Shown in pieces: positions 8,401-15,662 of a DNA stretch of 64,000 nucleotides. The position numbers and the translations under genes are program-made. The stretch is from NCBI GenBank assembly GCA_017379935.1, contig JAFNVC010000023.1:1-64000 (forward strand). The letters run 5' to 3'. The number at the start of each line of letters is the position of its first letter. The first letter of the stretch is position 1. The notes beneath the pieces were generated by a model. It did not search any database and had not been told where the DNA came from. It was given only the letters and a program-made list of their open reading frames with translations. Source of the DNA: Clostridia bacterium (GTDB lineage: Bacteria > Bacillota > Clostridia > Oscillospirales > Acutalibacteraceae).

Positions 8401-11344
8401 TTGCGTTATCGTCGTAACTGATGGCGGTGTTACCACCGATGACAGTCAGCACAATATTAATTTCGCCAAGAGTTCTGCCAACTCATCTATAATCAATTCT
8501 GCTAAAATAAAAGCGTTGGGTGCATCTATTTATACAGTCCGCGTCGGTAACCAAGATATATCTGATTTTGATGAAAATGCTTTTCTCGATTATCTTTCAT
8601 CAAACTATATTTACGCAAAAGATCTTGATAATGTCGGTCAGCGCAACTCGACCGGCGGAGACTATACCTACGAACTGACGGTCAATCCTGACACAGACTG
8701 GTCATTCAGTGAAACCTTAGTAAAGGATGACAAAACTAATTTAAAACACAGCTTTTATAACCTTGATTCATCTGCTGTTGTAAAAGAAAGTTTTGATACA
8801 AATTTATTTAAATATGTTGAAGGTCAATCCAGCGTTGAGGCCAAAAAAGTTAAAGCCTATTACGATGCCCTCGACAGACTGAGTTTCGATTACGCTACTA
8901 GTGAAAACGCTGATGTGCTTTCCATAAACCCAAGTAACGGAGAAGTTACAGTCGGAGGCTTTGACTATTCAAAGCACTATATAAATGACGCTACTGCTTT
9001 GTATAATGGTAATGCAAAAAAATTCATTATAACAATCAAAAACCTTTCGATCCAGTCTGATTATTATGCAAACAATGCAGATCCGACATCAAACTATATA
9101 GATGTTCACGTCGGCAACCATTACCAGAAAGGAATTTTCGCTCATCAGAGCTGTATAAATTCCAATGATGTCTACAAGGGCTTTCCCTCTGACCGAATCA
9201 GAATTCCGCAATACACTTACGTGCTGGATTACGGTCTTCCGATGAGTGACCCGTACGTTAACGGTACTGTCATTGCTGTTGACACTCAACTGCGTCAACA
9301 GATTTCCGCTAATCCGTTCCTGCCCAACGAGCTTGACATCGGTGTCAACGGTATGTTCACAGGTGCAAGCGGAAATACAGAGCTTCTCTATACCGTCAGA
9401 CCGTCAGCCGACGGCTCGACAGACTCGTACGCGCTGATACAGCGTCCGAACGGTGATTATGACTGGTTCAAGCTGAATATAATTCCTGCATCAAACGTTC
9501 ATTTTGAAGAAAGCGCATTTTCGGCAAGTAATACAGCCAACACTGATTGGACTTCAAACGGATCTTCTGTTAATACATATCAGGAGCTTCATTCTCAGAG
9601 CGATATCTACGGCAAGGACAGAGGTTACGAAAGCAGTACCTCTTCCTACTCAAACGGTACGAATTACAGCGTTACGCTTTCTGCAGATCAGAAACGAAGT
9701 GAGACACTCTCTATGACCTTCACAGGCACGGGATTTGAGCTTTACGGTGCCTGCGGTGCGAATACGGGTGTTCAGGTAATCAACGTTAAGAAGGACGGCA
9801 AGACCGTCAAGGCGGCTGTTGTCGACACCTTCTATAAGGATACTCAGAACTACGGCATGCTTTATCAGACCCCGATTTACAACGTAAGCGGGCTTACATA
9901 CGGCACCTACACCGTTGAGGTTACGGCGGCTTATCTCCCCTCAATTTCAGGTGCTGTTCAGCAGATTGATGATGACGAAATCCCGTCCTCGGTTAATCCC
10001 GAGCTTGCAGATGCATTACTTGAGCTTGGTTTTGACGAAATCCTTGAGACTGACGACGTTGACATTGAATGGTTCGACGATAACTCAGTCCTCAACGGCG
10101 GTACAGGCGCTATTGACACCGAGTCTTTCAGCACTCAGGGGGTCACACAGCTTGTAAACTACGTCGATGCTATCCGAATCTTCGAGCCCGCAGCAGACGG
10201 TGACAAGTATTATATTGAATCCGAAAAGAATGCGAGATATTACAACATCAACGATAACCTTATGTCCGCTTCCGATTATATCACGGGCGGTTCAGGCTTC
10301 GTATATGTTGAGGGTAACGGCGAATTCGGCTTCTCTGCTACTGATTACAACAAGAAGGGTTCAAAGCACGAGCTTTACCTTTCAAGTAAGTCGCAGGGCG
10401 ACAATGCACTCACCTTCAAGGTTAAGGATTACGGTGCAAATTCAAGAGTAATGCTCAGTCTGCGCGCTGCTTTCGGTACCCCTGTTGTAAAAATCGGAGG
10501 GCACTCGCTTTCAGTTAACAGCAAAACTGAAATGTACTACGACATCACCGATTACATTGCCTCTGACGGTACTGTAACAATCGAAAACGCTGCCGAGAGC
10601 TCTCTTCTCTCTGTCGGTTACGTTAAGGTAACAGGTGATGCAAACCTTCAGGCAGCATCCGACCTTTCAACAACTATCGATATGATCGAAGCTCCGATTG
10701 AAGGTGAAATCACGGCATCAGGCTCAATCACCAATATTGAGTACACTCCGTCAACCGATTCGCACAACTCCTTCAAAGTCACTGTCAACGGCAGACCGAC
10801 TATGATTCAGTTCATCGAAGAGGACGGCGGCACAAGAACCTACGACCGTAACAGCAAGAACGTTGTTATCAAGTCTTACAACGCTGACGGCGTTGAGGTA
10901 AACTCACTCGACCGTACGGTTGCTTACGAGGTTTGGACAATCAGTACAAACCTCACAGGACCTCAGGTCAGAGTCCGAGCCAAATATCTCGTTGACGGCG
11001 CTTATAAGTGGGAGCAGAATTGTTACTCCTTCACTTACGAAATCCTTGAGCCCGAGTACGATGCAGAAATCAGAGAGATCACTCCCGCTGCTGCTTCGGG
11101 CAAGAAGGGCGCAGTTTCCGTCAAGATGGTTACAGGTCCCGATGCTCAGGGTATCCGCTTCGTGATGCCTGACGGCTCAACCTGCACATACTATTCAACT
11201 AAGGCTGTTCAGCTCGAAAACGGCTACCTCGAATTCACAGGTAATGCCTGGATGAACGAGAACGGAGAGAATCTTATCAGGGTTTATGTCCGTGAAAACG
11301 GCAAATGGATTGAGGCAGGCGAAATCAACTATACAGCTGAATAA
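5441..11344 (+). CDS. Giant secreted von Willebrand A domain protein (1967 residues)
   Basis: A signal peptide (MKISKKFL, cleavage near residue 33, VKADA) leads a very long exported protein. A vWA domain spans about residues 683-1060. FVMDTSTSMSG holds the metal-site DxSxS motif (Asp689, Ser691, Ser693), GGGSDLSYG provides the next metal-site segment, and VVTDGG contains Asp994. The domain carries an insertion of about 150 residues after the DxSxS loop. The C-terminal half has beta-rich modules (MTFTGTGFELYGACG, VDAIRIFEPA) resembling carbohydrate-binding or adhesin modules. There is no LPXTG signal or C-terminal membrane anchor, so it is either released or held non-covalently. Ligand unknown; surface adhesion is inferred. 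Roughly 7.55-9.05 kb is visibly more AT-rich than the rest of the gene. Confidence 0.8.
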   Translation: MKISKKFLSFILSAIITATTFFAVGPVFSVKADAAITINGITQADIDITKYDNNRKNFFGGENTNWPTEFVLPGLDYPLTPQSVTYWEKRDWVLVSARNTQGSSHYIFALDAKSADFVALFKIWGPTGVYDYLACDDFSIAASDHNLYLISSRSSSISYFPLTEMDITLNSNSGLNKKDIGITGSINFSDEFNNAQLAYCSVDDGVLWVGNCYGTTYPTKAYNDTYPSALMGYQLKGSSSSEEWNNLKSGEGKKNCAGNPTYCVLFKNNLTNIQHASVNNGKIYILRSDSQLVSGGSTRSFEIADIDINAPGGTQLQINGITKDCHIIGDSLNTYSGTKVPENGEAFCIIEDYLYMFGVQKYGESISNAPIHVLWKVDQHKLNGVTRPDADADVKASHYEKVDNLSELTSGEEYIIAYKSENKDPVTQKEIFYLLDSFGGYGGKRLPKNNTPDGGSNTGDSLGTIGYALGDYTTDGDKLYISDTVDARKSIRWKISHSNGSNLRLENANFYYGNYKYLGFDYRHIAMMTDASNYLSNMKISFAGNSNFKLSYGNYYLWCNDNEYPAITEKYTEYYQSNKPVGYTTVYCDLEELPGTFHTDGNYNYFSQGGNKTGASVNDKLMQFEIYKRVKDPYASAEGTNIRTAYDVKLNANGLYDITMESYATAPVPQYTKLPDNTSKPTDFIFVMDTSTSMSGQFNKYSIRPSDEKFQIDYLVEESDLNNKNIGDYLINLEDGPNEEYIKASDGTYHPLRMALKRVSGSYRFLFWLYYVRDGQYYVFNNNGTIKYSRGWTESEFLNAVKNASETSESATVRSYTDVSGGSNKGILGSGWTGIFPFYIVWSENSSTYTNDEGRICAAKQFLRNTVDRISADNTKHRIAMCQFTGTPGNTSGSGTGAYTGFFTTYDSNRITISSGYNSDNSNYRYAFHSNSYFYNIKNILTKFDANQIGDGFGYGGGSDLSYGMYMAYKMLEASGENYTAYGDRHACVIVVTDGGVTTDDSQHNINFAKSSANSSIINSAKIKALGASIYTVRVGNQDISDFDENAFLDYLSSNYIYAKDLDNVGQRNSTGGDYTYELTVNPDTDWSFSETLVKDDKTNLKHSFYNLDSSAVVKESFDTNLFKYVEGQSSVEAKKVKAYYDALDRLSFDYATSENADVLSINPSNGEVTVGGFDYSKHYINDATALYNGNAKKFIITIKNLSIQSDYYANNADPTSNYIDVHVGNHYQKGIFAHQSCINSNDVYKGFPSDRIRIPQYTYVLDYGLPMSDPYVNGTVIAVDTQLRQQISANPFLPNELDIGVNGMFTGASGNTELLYTVRPSADGSTDSYALIQRPNGDYDWFKLNIIPASNVHFEESAFSASNTANTDWTSNGSSVNTYQELHSQSDIYGKDRGYESSTSSYSNGTNYSVTLSADQKRSETLSMTFTGTGFELYGACGANTGVQVINVKKDGKTVKAAVVDTFYKDTQNYGMLYQTPIYNVSGLTYGTYTVEVTAAYLPSISGAVQQIDDDEIPSSVNPELADALLELGFDEILETDDVDIEWFDDNSVLNGGTGAIDTESFSTQGVTQLVNYVDAIRIFEPAADGDKYYIESEKNARYYNINDNLMSASDYITGGSGFVYVEGNGEFGFSATDYNKKGSKHELYLSSKSQGDNALTFKVKDYGANSRVMLSLRAAFGTPVVKIGGHSLSVNSKTEMYYDITDYIASDGTVTIENAAESSLLSVGYVKVTGDANLQAASDLSTTIDMIEAPIEGEITASGSITNIEYTPSTDSHNSFKVTVNGRPTMIQFIEEDGGTRTYDRNSKNVVIKSYNADGVEVNSLDRTVAYEVWTISTNLTGPQVRVRAKYLVDGAYKWEQNCYSFTYEILEPEYDAEIREITPAAASGKKGAVSVKMVTGPDAQGIRFVMPDGSTCTYYSTKAVQLENGYLEFTGNAWMNENGENLIRVYVRENGKWIEAGEINYTAE

Positions 11345-11367
11345 ATCCTGTAAAGAATTAAACTAAA

Positions 11368-11394
11368 AGCAGCTTACCGATAAGGTAGGCTGCT
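11368..11394 (+). terminator. Probable terminator after the vWA gene
   Basis: AGCAGCTTACC (11368-11378) pairs with GGTAGGCTGCT (11384-11394) with one G-T pair. The following T-rich stretch is interrupted (TGATTCTTCTG), so strength is uncertain. Confidence 0.5.
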
Positions 11395-11516
11395 TGATTC
11401 TTCTGTTGCAGAGCAAAGATCGGTTGATATAAGTTTTTATAACAATGCCCTGATAAATAATGCCTTTTCGGAGCTTTTATAAATTGTATTTCAACGAAAA
11501 ATCCTTTACTTTCAGG

Positions 11517-11545
11517 TTGACAAAACAAGACTGATTTGATATAAT
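11517..11545 (+). promoter_or_regulatory. Consensus promoter of tRNA-Pro
   Basis: TTGACA at 11517-11522, TATAAT at 11540-11545, 17-bp spacer: a full consensus sigma-A promoter ending 25 bp before the tRNA. Confidence 0.88.
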
Positions 11546-11570
11546 TGTCAGCGTTGCAAATTTAATAAAT

Positions 11571-11647
11571 CGAGGCGTAGCTCAGTTTGGTAGAGTGCTT
11601 GCTTTGGGAGCAAGATGCCGCAGGTTCAAGTCCTGTCGCCTCGACCA
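11571..11647 (+). tRNA. tRNA-Pro (anticodon UGG)
   Basis: The 77-nt sequence folds as a cloverleaf: acceptor CGAGGCG with CGCCTCG, D stem GCTC/GAGT, anticodon stem CTTGC/GCAAG with loop TTTGGGA (anticodon TGG), T arm GCAGG-TTCAAGT-CCTGT and an encoded CCA end. It decodes proline codons, CCA/CCG best. A consensus promoter precedes it and a strong terminator follows. Confidence 0.96.
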
Positions 11648-11651
11648 TATT

Positions 11652-11694
11652 GGAACGAAAGTATTGATACAATACTTTCGTTCCTTTTCTTTTG
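11652..11694 (+). terminator. Strong intrinsic terminator after tRNA-Pro
   Basis: GGAACGAAAGTATTG (11652-11666) pairs perfectly with CAATACTTTCGTTCC (11670-11684), followed by TTTTCTTTTG. Confidence 0.92.
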
Positions 11695-11745
11695 TCAAAA
11701 ATGGCTTAACATAAGGATTTTTGGCACTTTTGCAAATGAGATTGA

Positions 11746-11816
11746 TTTCATTGTGATCAAGATTTGTTTCATCGTGGGAGAAAAGTTTCGTCGCGACAAG
11801 GAATAGTTTCATTGTA
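11746..11816 (+). repeat. Four degenerate TTTCATYGTG repeats at 19-21 nt spacing
   Basis: TTTCATTGTG at 11746, TTTCATCGTG at 11767, TTTCGTCGCG at 11786 and TTTCATTGTa at 11807 start 21, 19 and 21 nt apart, about two helical turns. The stretch lies in the 429-nt gap between tRNA-Pro and the RNase III gene, upstream of a weak promoter. I see no coding gene in this gap. Confidence 0.6.
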
Positions 11817-11833
11817 AAATTTTTTGGTAAATA

Positions 11834-11862
11834 TTGCGTTTGTTGGTTTAAGATGTTACAAT
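11834..11862 (+). promoter_or_regulatory. Weak candidate promoter of the RNase III module
   Basis: TTGCGT at 11834-11839 and TACAAT at 11857-11862 with a 17-bp spacer. If used, it gives a leader of about 205 nt containing a long hairpin at 11984-12030. Confidence 0.4.
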
Positions 11863-11983
11863 AATCTTGCTTAAGGGCATAATATTTTAAATTTATGGCA
11901 TTGTTTTCGCGCGTTTATTCTTGTTTATGCAAGTGAACATCTGTAAACACCCTAAAACAAAGAACTGAATTTAATCTACTTTG

Positions 11984-12030
11984 TCCGACATTTCCTATCC
12001 CGGTGCACAGGGGTAGTGTTTTTTGTCGGA
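11984..12030 (+). promoter_or_regulatory. Two-tier hairpin in the leader of the RNase III gene
   Basis: Outer stem TCCGACA (11984-11990) with TGTCGGA (12024-12030), inner stem CTATCCC (11995-12001) with GGGGTAG (12010-12016, one T-G pair). It ends 47 nt before the start codon. RNase III genes in other bacteria are autoregulated by cleavage of hairpins in their own leader, so this could be a processing site; no T-run follows to make it a terminator. Confidence 0.5.
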
Positions 12031-12076
12031 TATTATTATGCCTTTTAGTAAACTATTAACTGAAAGGATTTTTATT

Positions 12077-13195
12077 ATGGAACAAAATGATTTGATCTTC
12101 ATCCAGAGTCAGATCGGCTACACGTTCAACAATTTGGACTTGTTGCAGCAGGCATTCACTAGGCGCTCTTATTCAGAGGAAAACGGCGGCGAAAACAACG
12201 AGGTGCTAGAATTTATCGGTGATAAAGTTCTTGACCTCTTTGTAGTAAAGCTCTTGATCTCTCAGAACAGCAATGCAGTAGAACTCTACAAAAAGCACGA
12301 CCCCAAACTAAAAAACACATGGGCTTATATGACGGAGCAAAAGACTTTCCCTGGCGAAAATGTGCTGGTATCGGACTATTCAGAAGCAGAGCTTACCGAA
12401 ACCAAAAAGCTTTTGATACAGAAAAAGACGCTGGCCAATCGTATCGACGAACTGGGTATCGGCTACTGCCTGCTAATGGGCAGCGGTGACACTCAGCAAA
12501 ACATCGGGCAAGAGAATTCCGTCAAGGAGGATCTGTTTGAAGCAATTCTCGGTGCGATTGCAATTGACTGCAACTGGGATATGGAAAAGCTGCAAAATGC
12601 CGTAGAGATCATGCTGTCCCCCAATAGCGTTCTTGCCTATGGTGATGCAGAAGACTACCCCACAATGCTCCAAGAGTGGTCGTATAACAAACAGGGCGAC
12701 ATCCCGTCATACCATTTCGATGAAATAGGCTACCAAATCACTTGGTATACACCGTTCGACGGAATTTCTCAGAGCCTTGGATTGGACGACCCACTGATTA
12801 ACAAAACAAAATGGCACTGCCTTATGAAACTAGCTGATGATCTACCTGTTTTTCGGGGCTTTGGTCAGACACAAGCCGAGGCAAGAAATAATGTTTGCAA
12901 GCTCGCTTACAACTACCTCTGTAAACAGGGATTCTGGCTTTCTATCCGTGACGAAATCGAAGATCCCAATAAGGATGACGCTATTAATCAATTGGAGATT
13001 CTGGCTAGACGCGGTTACTTTTCCATTCCCACCTATGAATTTGAGCAAACCTATGACAAGGATGGAAATCCCATCTGGGAAAGCGTTTGTCACATTGCAG
13101 AGAAAAGTAAATCTTTCTCGGAAAAATCATCCTCAAAAAAAGACGCGAAGAAATCCGCTGCATTCAAAATGCTGCAGTATGTCCTCAAGGATTGA
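12077..13195 (+). CDS. RNase III-family endoribonuclease with two dsRNA-binding domains
   Basis: The 372-residue protein has an RNase III domain (about 5-175). NEVLEFIGD supplies Glu42, Glu45 and Asp49, and EDLFEAILGA supplies Asp152 and Glu155, so the metal-binding residues look intact. Between them a family block (AELTETKKLLIQKKTLANRI) is preceded by an extra insertion of about 20 residues. Two dsRBD-like units follow: about 192-282 (YPTMLQEWSYNKQGDIPSYHF to QTQAEARNNVCKLAYNYL) and about 300-372 (INQLEILARRGYFSIPTYEF to SSKKDAKKSAAFKMLQYVL). Ordinary bacterial RNase III is about 230 residues with one dsRBD, so this is probably an accessory enzyme and not the housekeeping rnc. The start is set by GAAAGG before ATG 12077. 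Codons such as CTA, TTG and AGG are used more than in neighbouring genes, suggesting transfer. It is followed 11 nt later by a 53-codon gene. Confidence 0.85.
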   Translation: MEQNDLIFIQSQIGYTFNNLDLLQQAFTRRSYSEENGGENNEVLEFIGDKVLDLFVVKLLISQNSNAVELYKKHDPKLKNTWAYMTEQKTFPGENVLVSDYSEAELTETKKLLIQKKTLANRIDELGIGYCLLMGSGDTQQNIGQENSVKEDLFEAILGAIAIDCNWDMEKLQNAVEIMLSPNSVLAYGDAEDYPTMLQEWSYNKQGDIPSYHFDEIGYQITWYTPFDGISQSLGLDDPLINKTKWHCLMKLADDLPVFRGFGQTQAEARNNVCKLAYNYLCKQGFWLSIRDEIEDPNKDDAINQLEILARRGYFSIPTYEFEQTYDKDGNPIWESVCHIAEKSKSFSEKSSSKKDAKKSAAFKMLQYVLKD

Positions 13196-13206
13196 GAGGG
13201 TGCGAC

Positions 13207-13368
13207 ATGACAAAATGGTGTTTTATCTACGAGTCTGGTGAGTACGAATACATAGATAAAGACGGTTACAGTATTGACCGGGGCGAGTATGTCTACAATT
13301 GGGATGACAGTGAATACCTCCGTGAGGAAGAAGAACGGCGTCGACTTGATGACGAAGAAGATTGGTAA
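13207..13368 (+). CDS. 53-residue highly acidic, aromatic-rich protein linked to the RNase III gene
   Basis: I do not recognise this protein. The frame ATG 13207 to TAA 13366-13368 begins 11 nt after the RNase III stop with GAGAGGG as ribosome site, so the two are very probably co-transcribed. It starts MTKWCFIYESGEYEYI and ends RRRLDDEEDW. Nineteen of 53 residues are Asp or Glu, with many Tyr and Trp. Possible roles, all inferred, include a nucleic-acid mimic that restrains the RNase III, a specificity subunit, or a small stabilising partner. The opposite-strand frame here is longer but has no ribosome site and overlaps the terminator. Confidence 0.65.
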   Translation: MTKWCFIYESGEYEYIDKDGYSIDRGEYVYNWDDSEYLREEEERRRLDDEEDW

Positions 13369-13420
13369 AATCCAAAATGCAACATTGCAACCCGCATCAA
13401 AAATTGAGTTGTAATTCATA

Positions 13421-13452
13421 AAAAAAGACGATTCTTGCGAATCGTCTTTTTT
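13421..13452. terminator. Bidirectional terminator between the RNase III module and the EEP gene
   Basis: AAAAAAGACGATTC (13421-13434) pairs perfectly with GAATCGTCTTTTTT (13439-13452), giving a T-run on either strand. It serves the two convergent transcription units. Confidence 0.92.
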
Positions 13453-13464
13453 CTTTATTAAGGC

Positions 13465-15045
13465 TTACTGCGGAAACAGTTCTTTGATTAATTCGGGGAG
13501 GTTTTTAAGGTCTGAAAATACCATAATCAGGTCTTTGAAAATCCATTTGATGAGGTTAAGGAGGTTGCTCTGCGAAGGTCCTTTAACCTCAACTGTTCCC
13601 TTATGCTCTTCAAAAGCCTCGGTTTTGATGAAGGTAAAATCACATTCAGCGGCTGAATGGTCGGAGACTGCCTCGCCGTTATCATCACATACCTGTACAA
13701 ATCGGAAATCATCGACAACGATATCAACACCGCCGCCCGACCTGTACATAAATCTTTCAACAGAATCCCAGTTGCCCCAAGCGGGAAGACCCGAGATATG
13801 CCAATTATACAGATTGAAATAATCGCCGTTGTTATGACGCTCGATCCATGCATCCTTAAAGCCGCACTCCTGATAAAGCGTTTTATAAAGCGCTCCGTCA
13901 TCCTCGTGGGTGTGCATATAATTATTGAAATCGCCCGTTATGATTACAGGTCTGTCATTTTCCGCGGAGCGTGCATTGATAAATTCAGCAAGCTGCTTTA
14001 TCTGACTTGTTCTTGCTTTGATTGAGCCTTCTCCGCCGTAAGCATCGGCGTGCAGATTGTAAAAATCAACATAAATGCCATTGCCGATATCGATAACCGT
14101 ATAAGTAAAGCCCTTCGGAGTCAGCGCATCCGAGCCGTCAGAGAGAATACCGCTCTGAACCTCCCAGCCGACACGGGTTTCGTTATATATGGGCATATTT
14201 TTCGTAAACACATTAAGTCCGTCACCGCCGGGGATTCCGCCCGTGTGATGGGTGAAATACTCAAAGCCGCTCATCGCCTTGACAAGCTGCTTATGGAATC
14301 CGAAATCCTCCTGCACTGCAACGATATCAAAATTATTTTCAGAAAGATATCTGCCCGCTACATTCTGGTTAGCGGATACGTTATTGCCGCTAAAGTAGCC
14401 GAACGGAAGTCCTGCTACATTGAAGTTGACAGCCCGAAGGCTGTGTTTTTCGGCATTGTCATAATCATAAAGGCTTATATCAAAGTATTCCGTAAGCTCC
14501 TCGCCGTTCAAAATATATCGGAGTCTCCAATAGATTTTATCGAAATCTCTGAAGCCCTCAACATCCTTATCCCTGAGGTAATCGCGGTACAGAACGCCGT
14601 ATTCATCACGCTCGGCGGTAATCTCGTTGCGCTTGAAGGTAAGAGGCTGAGTATAGTTCACATTGCCATCGGCATCCTTCGGCCAATAGGACGGATTTTG
14701 CTCCGCATTGATATTGAAGCCGCGCCAGACAGTTTCGCCATCATACGATACCATACACTCAATTTTCGTTGTTCCTGCAGGAAAAACGAAGGTATAGGAA
14801 AGATCATTAAGCTCGCGGGATATTGCATAATCGCCGATGTTGCTCTTTTCCTTGATTTCGTATGACTGATGGCTCGGGAACTCCATCTGATACAGCGTCG
14901 ATTTGTAAAGGAACGGCGCTATTTCAACCTGAACTCCGTTTTCGGTTTCAAAGCCTTTTGCGGATGCGGTCACGCCTGACAAGGGTAAACACAGGCAGGT
15001 TAACGCAATCGTAAGCGCAAGAAGCACGGAAAATATTTTTTTCAC
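13465..15045 (-). CDS. Secreted endonuclease/exonuclease/phosphatase-fold enzyme (sphingomyelinase- or DNase I-like)
   Basis: The GTG at 15045 preceded by AGGAAG gives a signal peptide (MKKIFSVLL, cleavage after TASA) and 526 residues; the longer in-frame start would spoil the signal. After an N-terminal beta region of about 200 residues, the DNase I-like domain shows NFNVAGLP, VAVQEDFG (metal-binding Glu), NLHADA, ITGDFNN and SDHSAAE (catalytic His), the order typical of Mg-dependent EEP phosphodiesterases. Substrates in this family range from DNA to sphingomyelin and inositol phosphates; I cannot choose. The last 35 residues (LLNLIKWIFKDLIMVF to LIKELFPQ) form a strongly amphipathic or hydrophobic tail. 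Single-gene transcript with an extended -10 promoter. Confidence 0.82.
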   Translation of the reverse strand: MKKIFSVLLALTIALTCLCLPLSGVTASAKGFETENGVQVEIAPFLYKSTLYQMEFPSHQSYEIKEKSNIGDYAISRELNDLSYTFVFPAGTTKIECMVSYDGETVWRGFNINAEQNPSYWPKDADGNVNYTQPLTFKRNEITAERDEYGVLYRDYLRDKDVEGFRDFDKIYWRLRYILNGEELTEYFDISLYDYDNAEKHSLRAVNFNVAGLPFGYFSGNNVSANQNVAGRYLSENNFDIVAVQEDFGFHKQLVKAMSGFEYFTHHTGGIPGGDGLNVFTKNMPIYNETRVGWEVQSGILSDGSDALTPKGFTYTVIDIGNGIYVDFYNLHADAYGGEGSIKARTSQIKQLAEFINARSAENDRPVIITGDFNNYMHTHEDDGALYKTLYQECGFKDAWIERHNNGDYFNLYNWHISGLPAWGNWDSVERFMYRSGGGVDIVVDDFRFVQVCDDNGEAVSDHSAAECDFTFIKTEAFEEHKGTVEVKGPSQSNLLNLIKWIFKDLIMVFSDLKNLPELIKELFPQ

Positions 15046-15072
15046 GGTATCACTTCCTGAATTGTTTTTTTC

Positions 15073-15078
15073 ATTATA
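15073..15078 (-). promoter_or_regulatory. Extended -10 promoter of the EEP gene
   Basis: On the minus strand TGCTATAAT (extended -10) lies about 30 nt upstream of the GTG start; no good -35 is seen at 16-18 bp. Confidence 0.5.
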
Positions 15079-15147
15079 GCACATTCAGTTAAAAAGTGTT
15101 AGTGTTTTTTGCTTTTTTTACAAAATAAATTTAACAGTAACACATAA

Positions 15148-15177
15148 AAACGCTCAGACCTCACAGCCTGAGCGTTT
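15148..15177 (-). terminator. Terminator of the ktrB to Nudix operon
   Basis: AAACGCTCAG (15148-15157) pairs with CTGAGCGTTT (15168-15177); on the minus strand TTTTTATG follows. Confidence 0.8.
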
Positions 15178-15179
15178 AA

Positions 15180-15662
15180 TTATCCGATTGTTTCAAGGTG
15201 TTTTTTTATTGTTGTCAGCTCTCTGATATACAGACTGCGGACATCAGGGGTTTTGGTATCATAAGTGCCGAAGATTGCGAGGGCTTCGTCGACAGTTACC
15301 CATTCGGGGACGATTCCGTGCTCGACCTCGATATCGGTAAGAGTCTGACTCCCCTTGCCCGTTACCTCGCAGATAAAATAATTGCTGACATATTTCGTCT
15401 CGAAGCTGTATTCGTTGATTGTCAGAAAATGCCACAGGGGTTTCACCTGATAGCCCGTCTCCTCCATAAGCTCGCGCACACAGCATTCCTCGAGCGTTTC
15501 GCCCTCTTCAATGCCTCCGCCGGGTGTCATATATACGCCCGTGTTAAGCTCGTGAGAAAGCAGTATTCTTCCGTCGCGCACGACGATTCCCCTGCCCGCG
15601 ACGCGTACCCTTTCGGGCGGGTCGGAATATGTTTCGGCGTATTGGTTTATTTCTTCAGTCAT
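15180..15662 (-). CDS. Nudix hydrolase
   Basis: The 160-residue protein carries a perfect Nudix box: G, five residues, E, seven residues, REL, M, EE, T, GY, starting in the segment GGGIEEGE at about residues 48-70. This binds Mg and hydrolyses nucleoside diphosphates linked to another group; the actual substrate cannot be read from sequence. The ATG overlaps the stop of the sialidase-like gene by four bases (ATGA), so translation is coupled and the gene is last in the operon. A terminator follows at once. Confidence 0.88.
   Translation of the reverse strand: MTEEINQYAETYSDPPERVRVAGRGIVVRDGRILLSHELNTGVYMTPGGGIEEGETLEECCVRELMEETGYQVKPLWHFLTINEYSFETKYVSNYFICEVTGKGSQTLTDIEVEHGIVPEWVTVDEALAIFGTYDTKTPDVRSLYIRELTTIKKHLETIG

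Noticed and set aside
5441..11344. Cell-wall sorting signal on the giant vWA protein
   Set aside because: The C-terminus has no LPXTG-like motif, hydrophobic segment or basic tail.
12023..12076. N-terminal extension of the RNase III protein from an upstream start
   Set aside because: The extension starts inside the leader hairpin, lacks a ribosome site, and the ATG at 12077 has GAAAGG at good spacing and begins the family N-terminus.
11571..13452. tRNA-Pro as attachment site of an integrated island carrying the RNase III module
   Set aside because: I found no second copy of the tRNA 3' end downstream of the module and no integrase gene in the window.
14050..14865. Long open frame on the plus strand opposite the EEP gene
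   Set aside because: It has no ribosome site, and the minus-strand frame has a signal peptide and EEP motifs. The same applies to 16986-17669 and 59974-60624.
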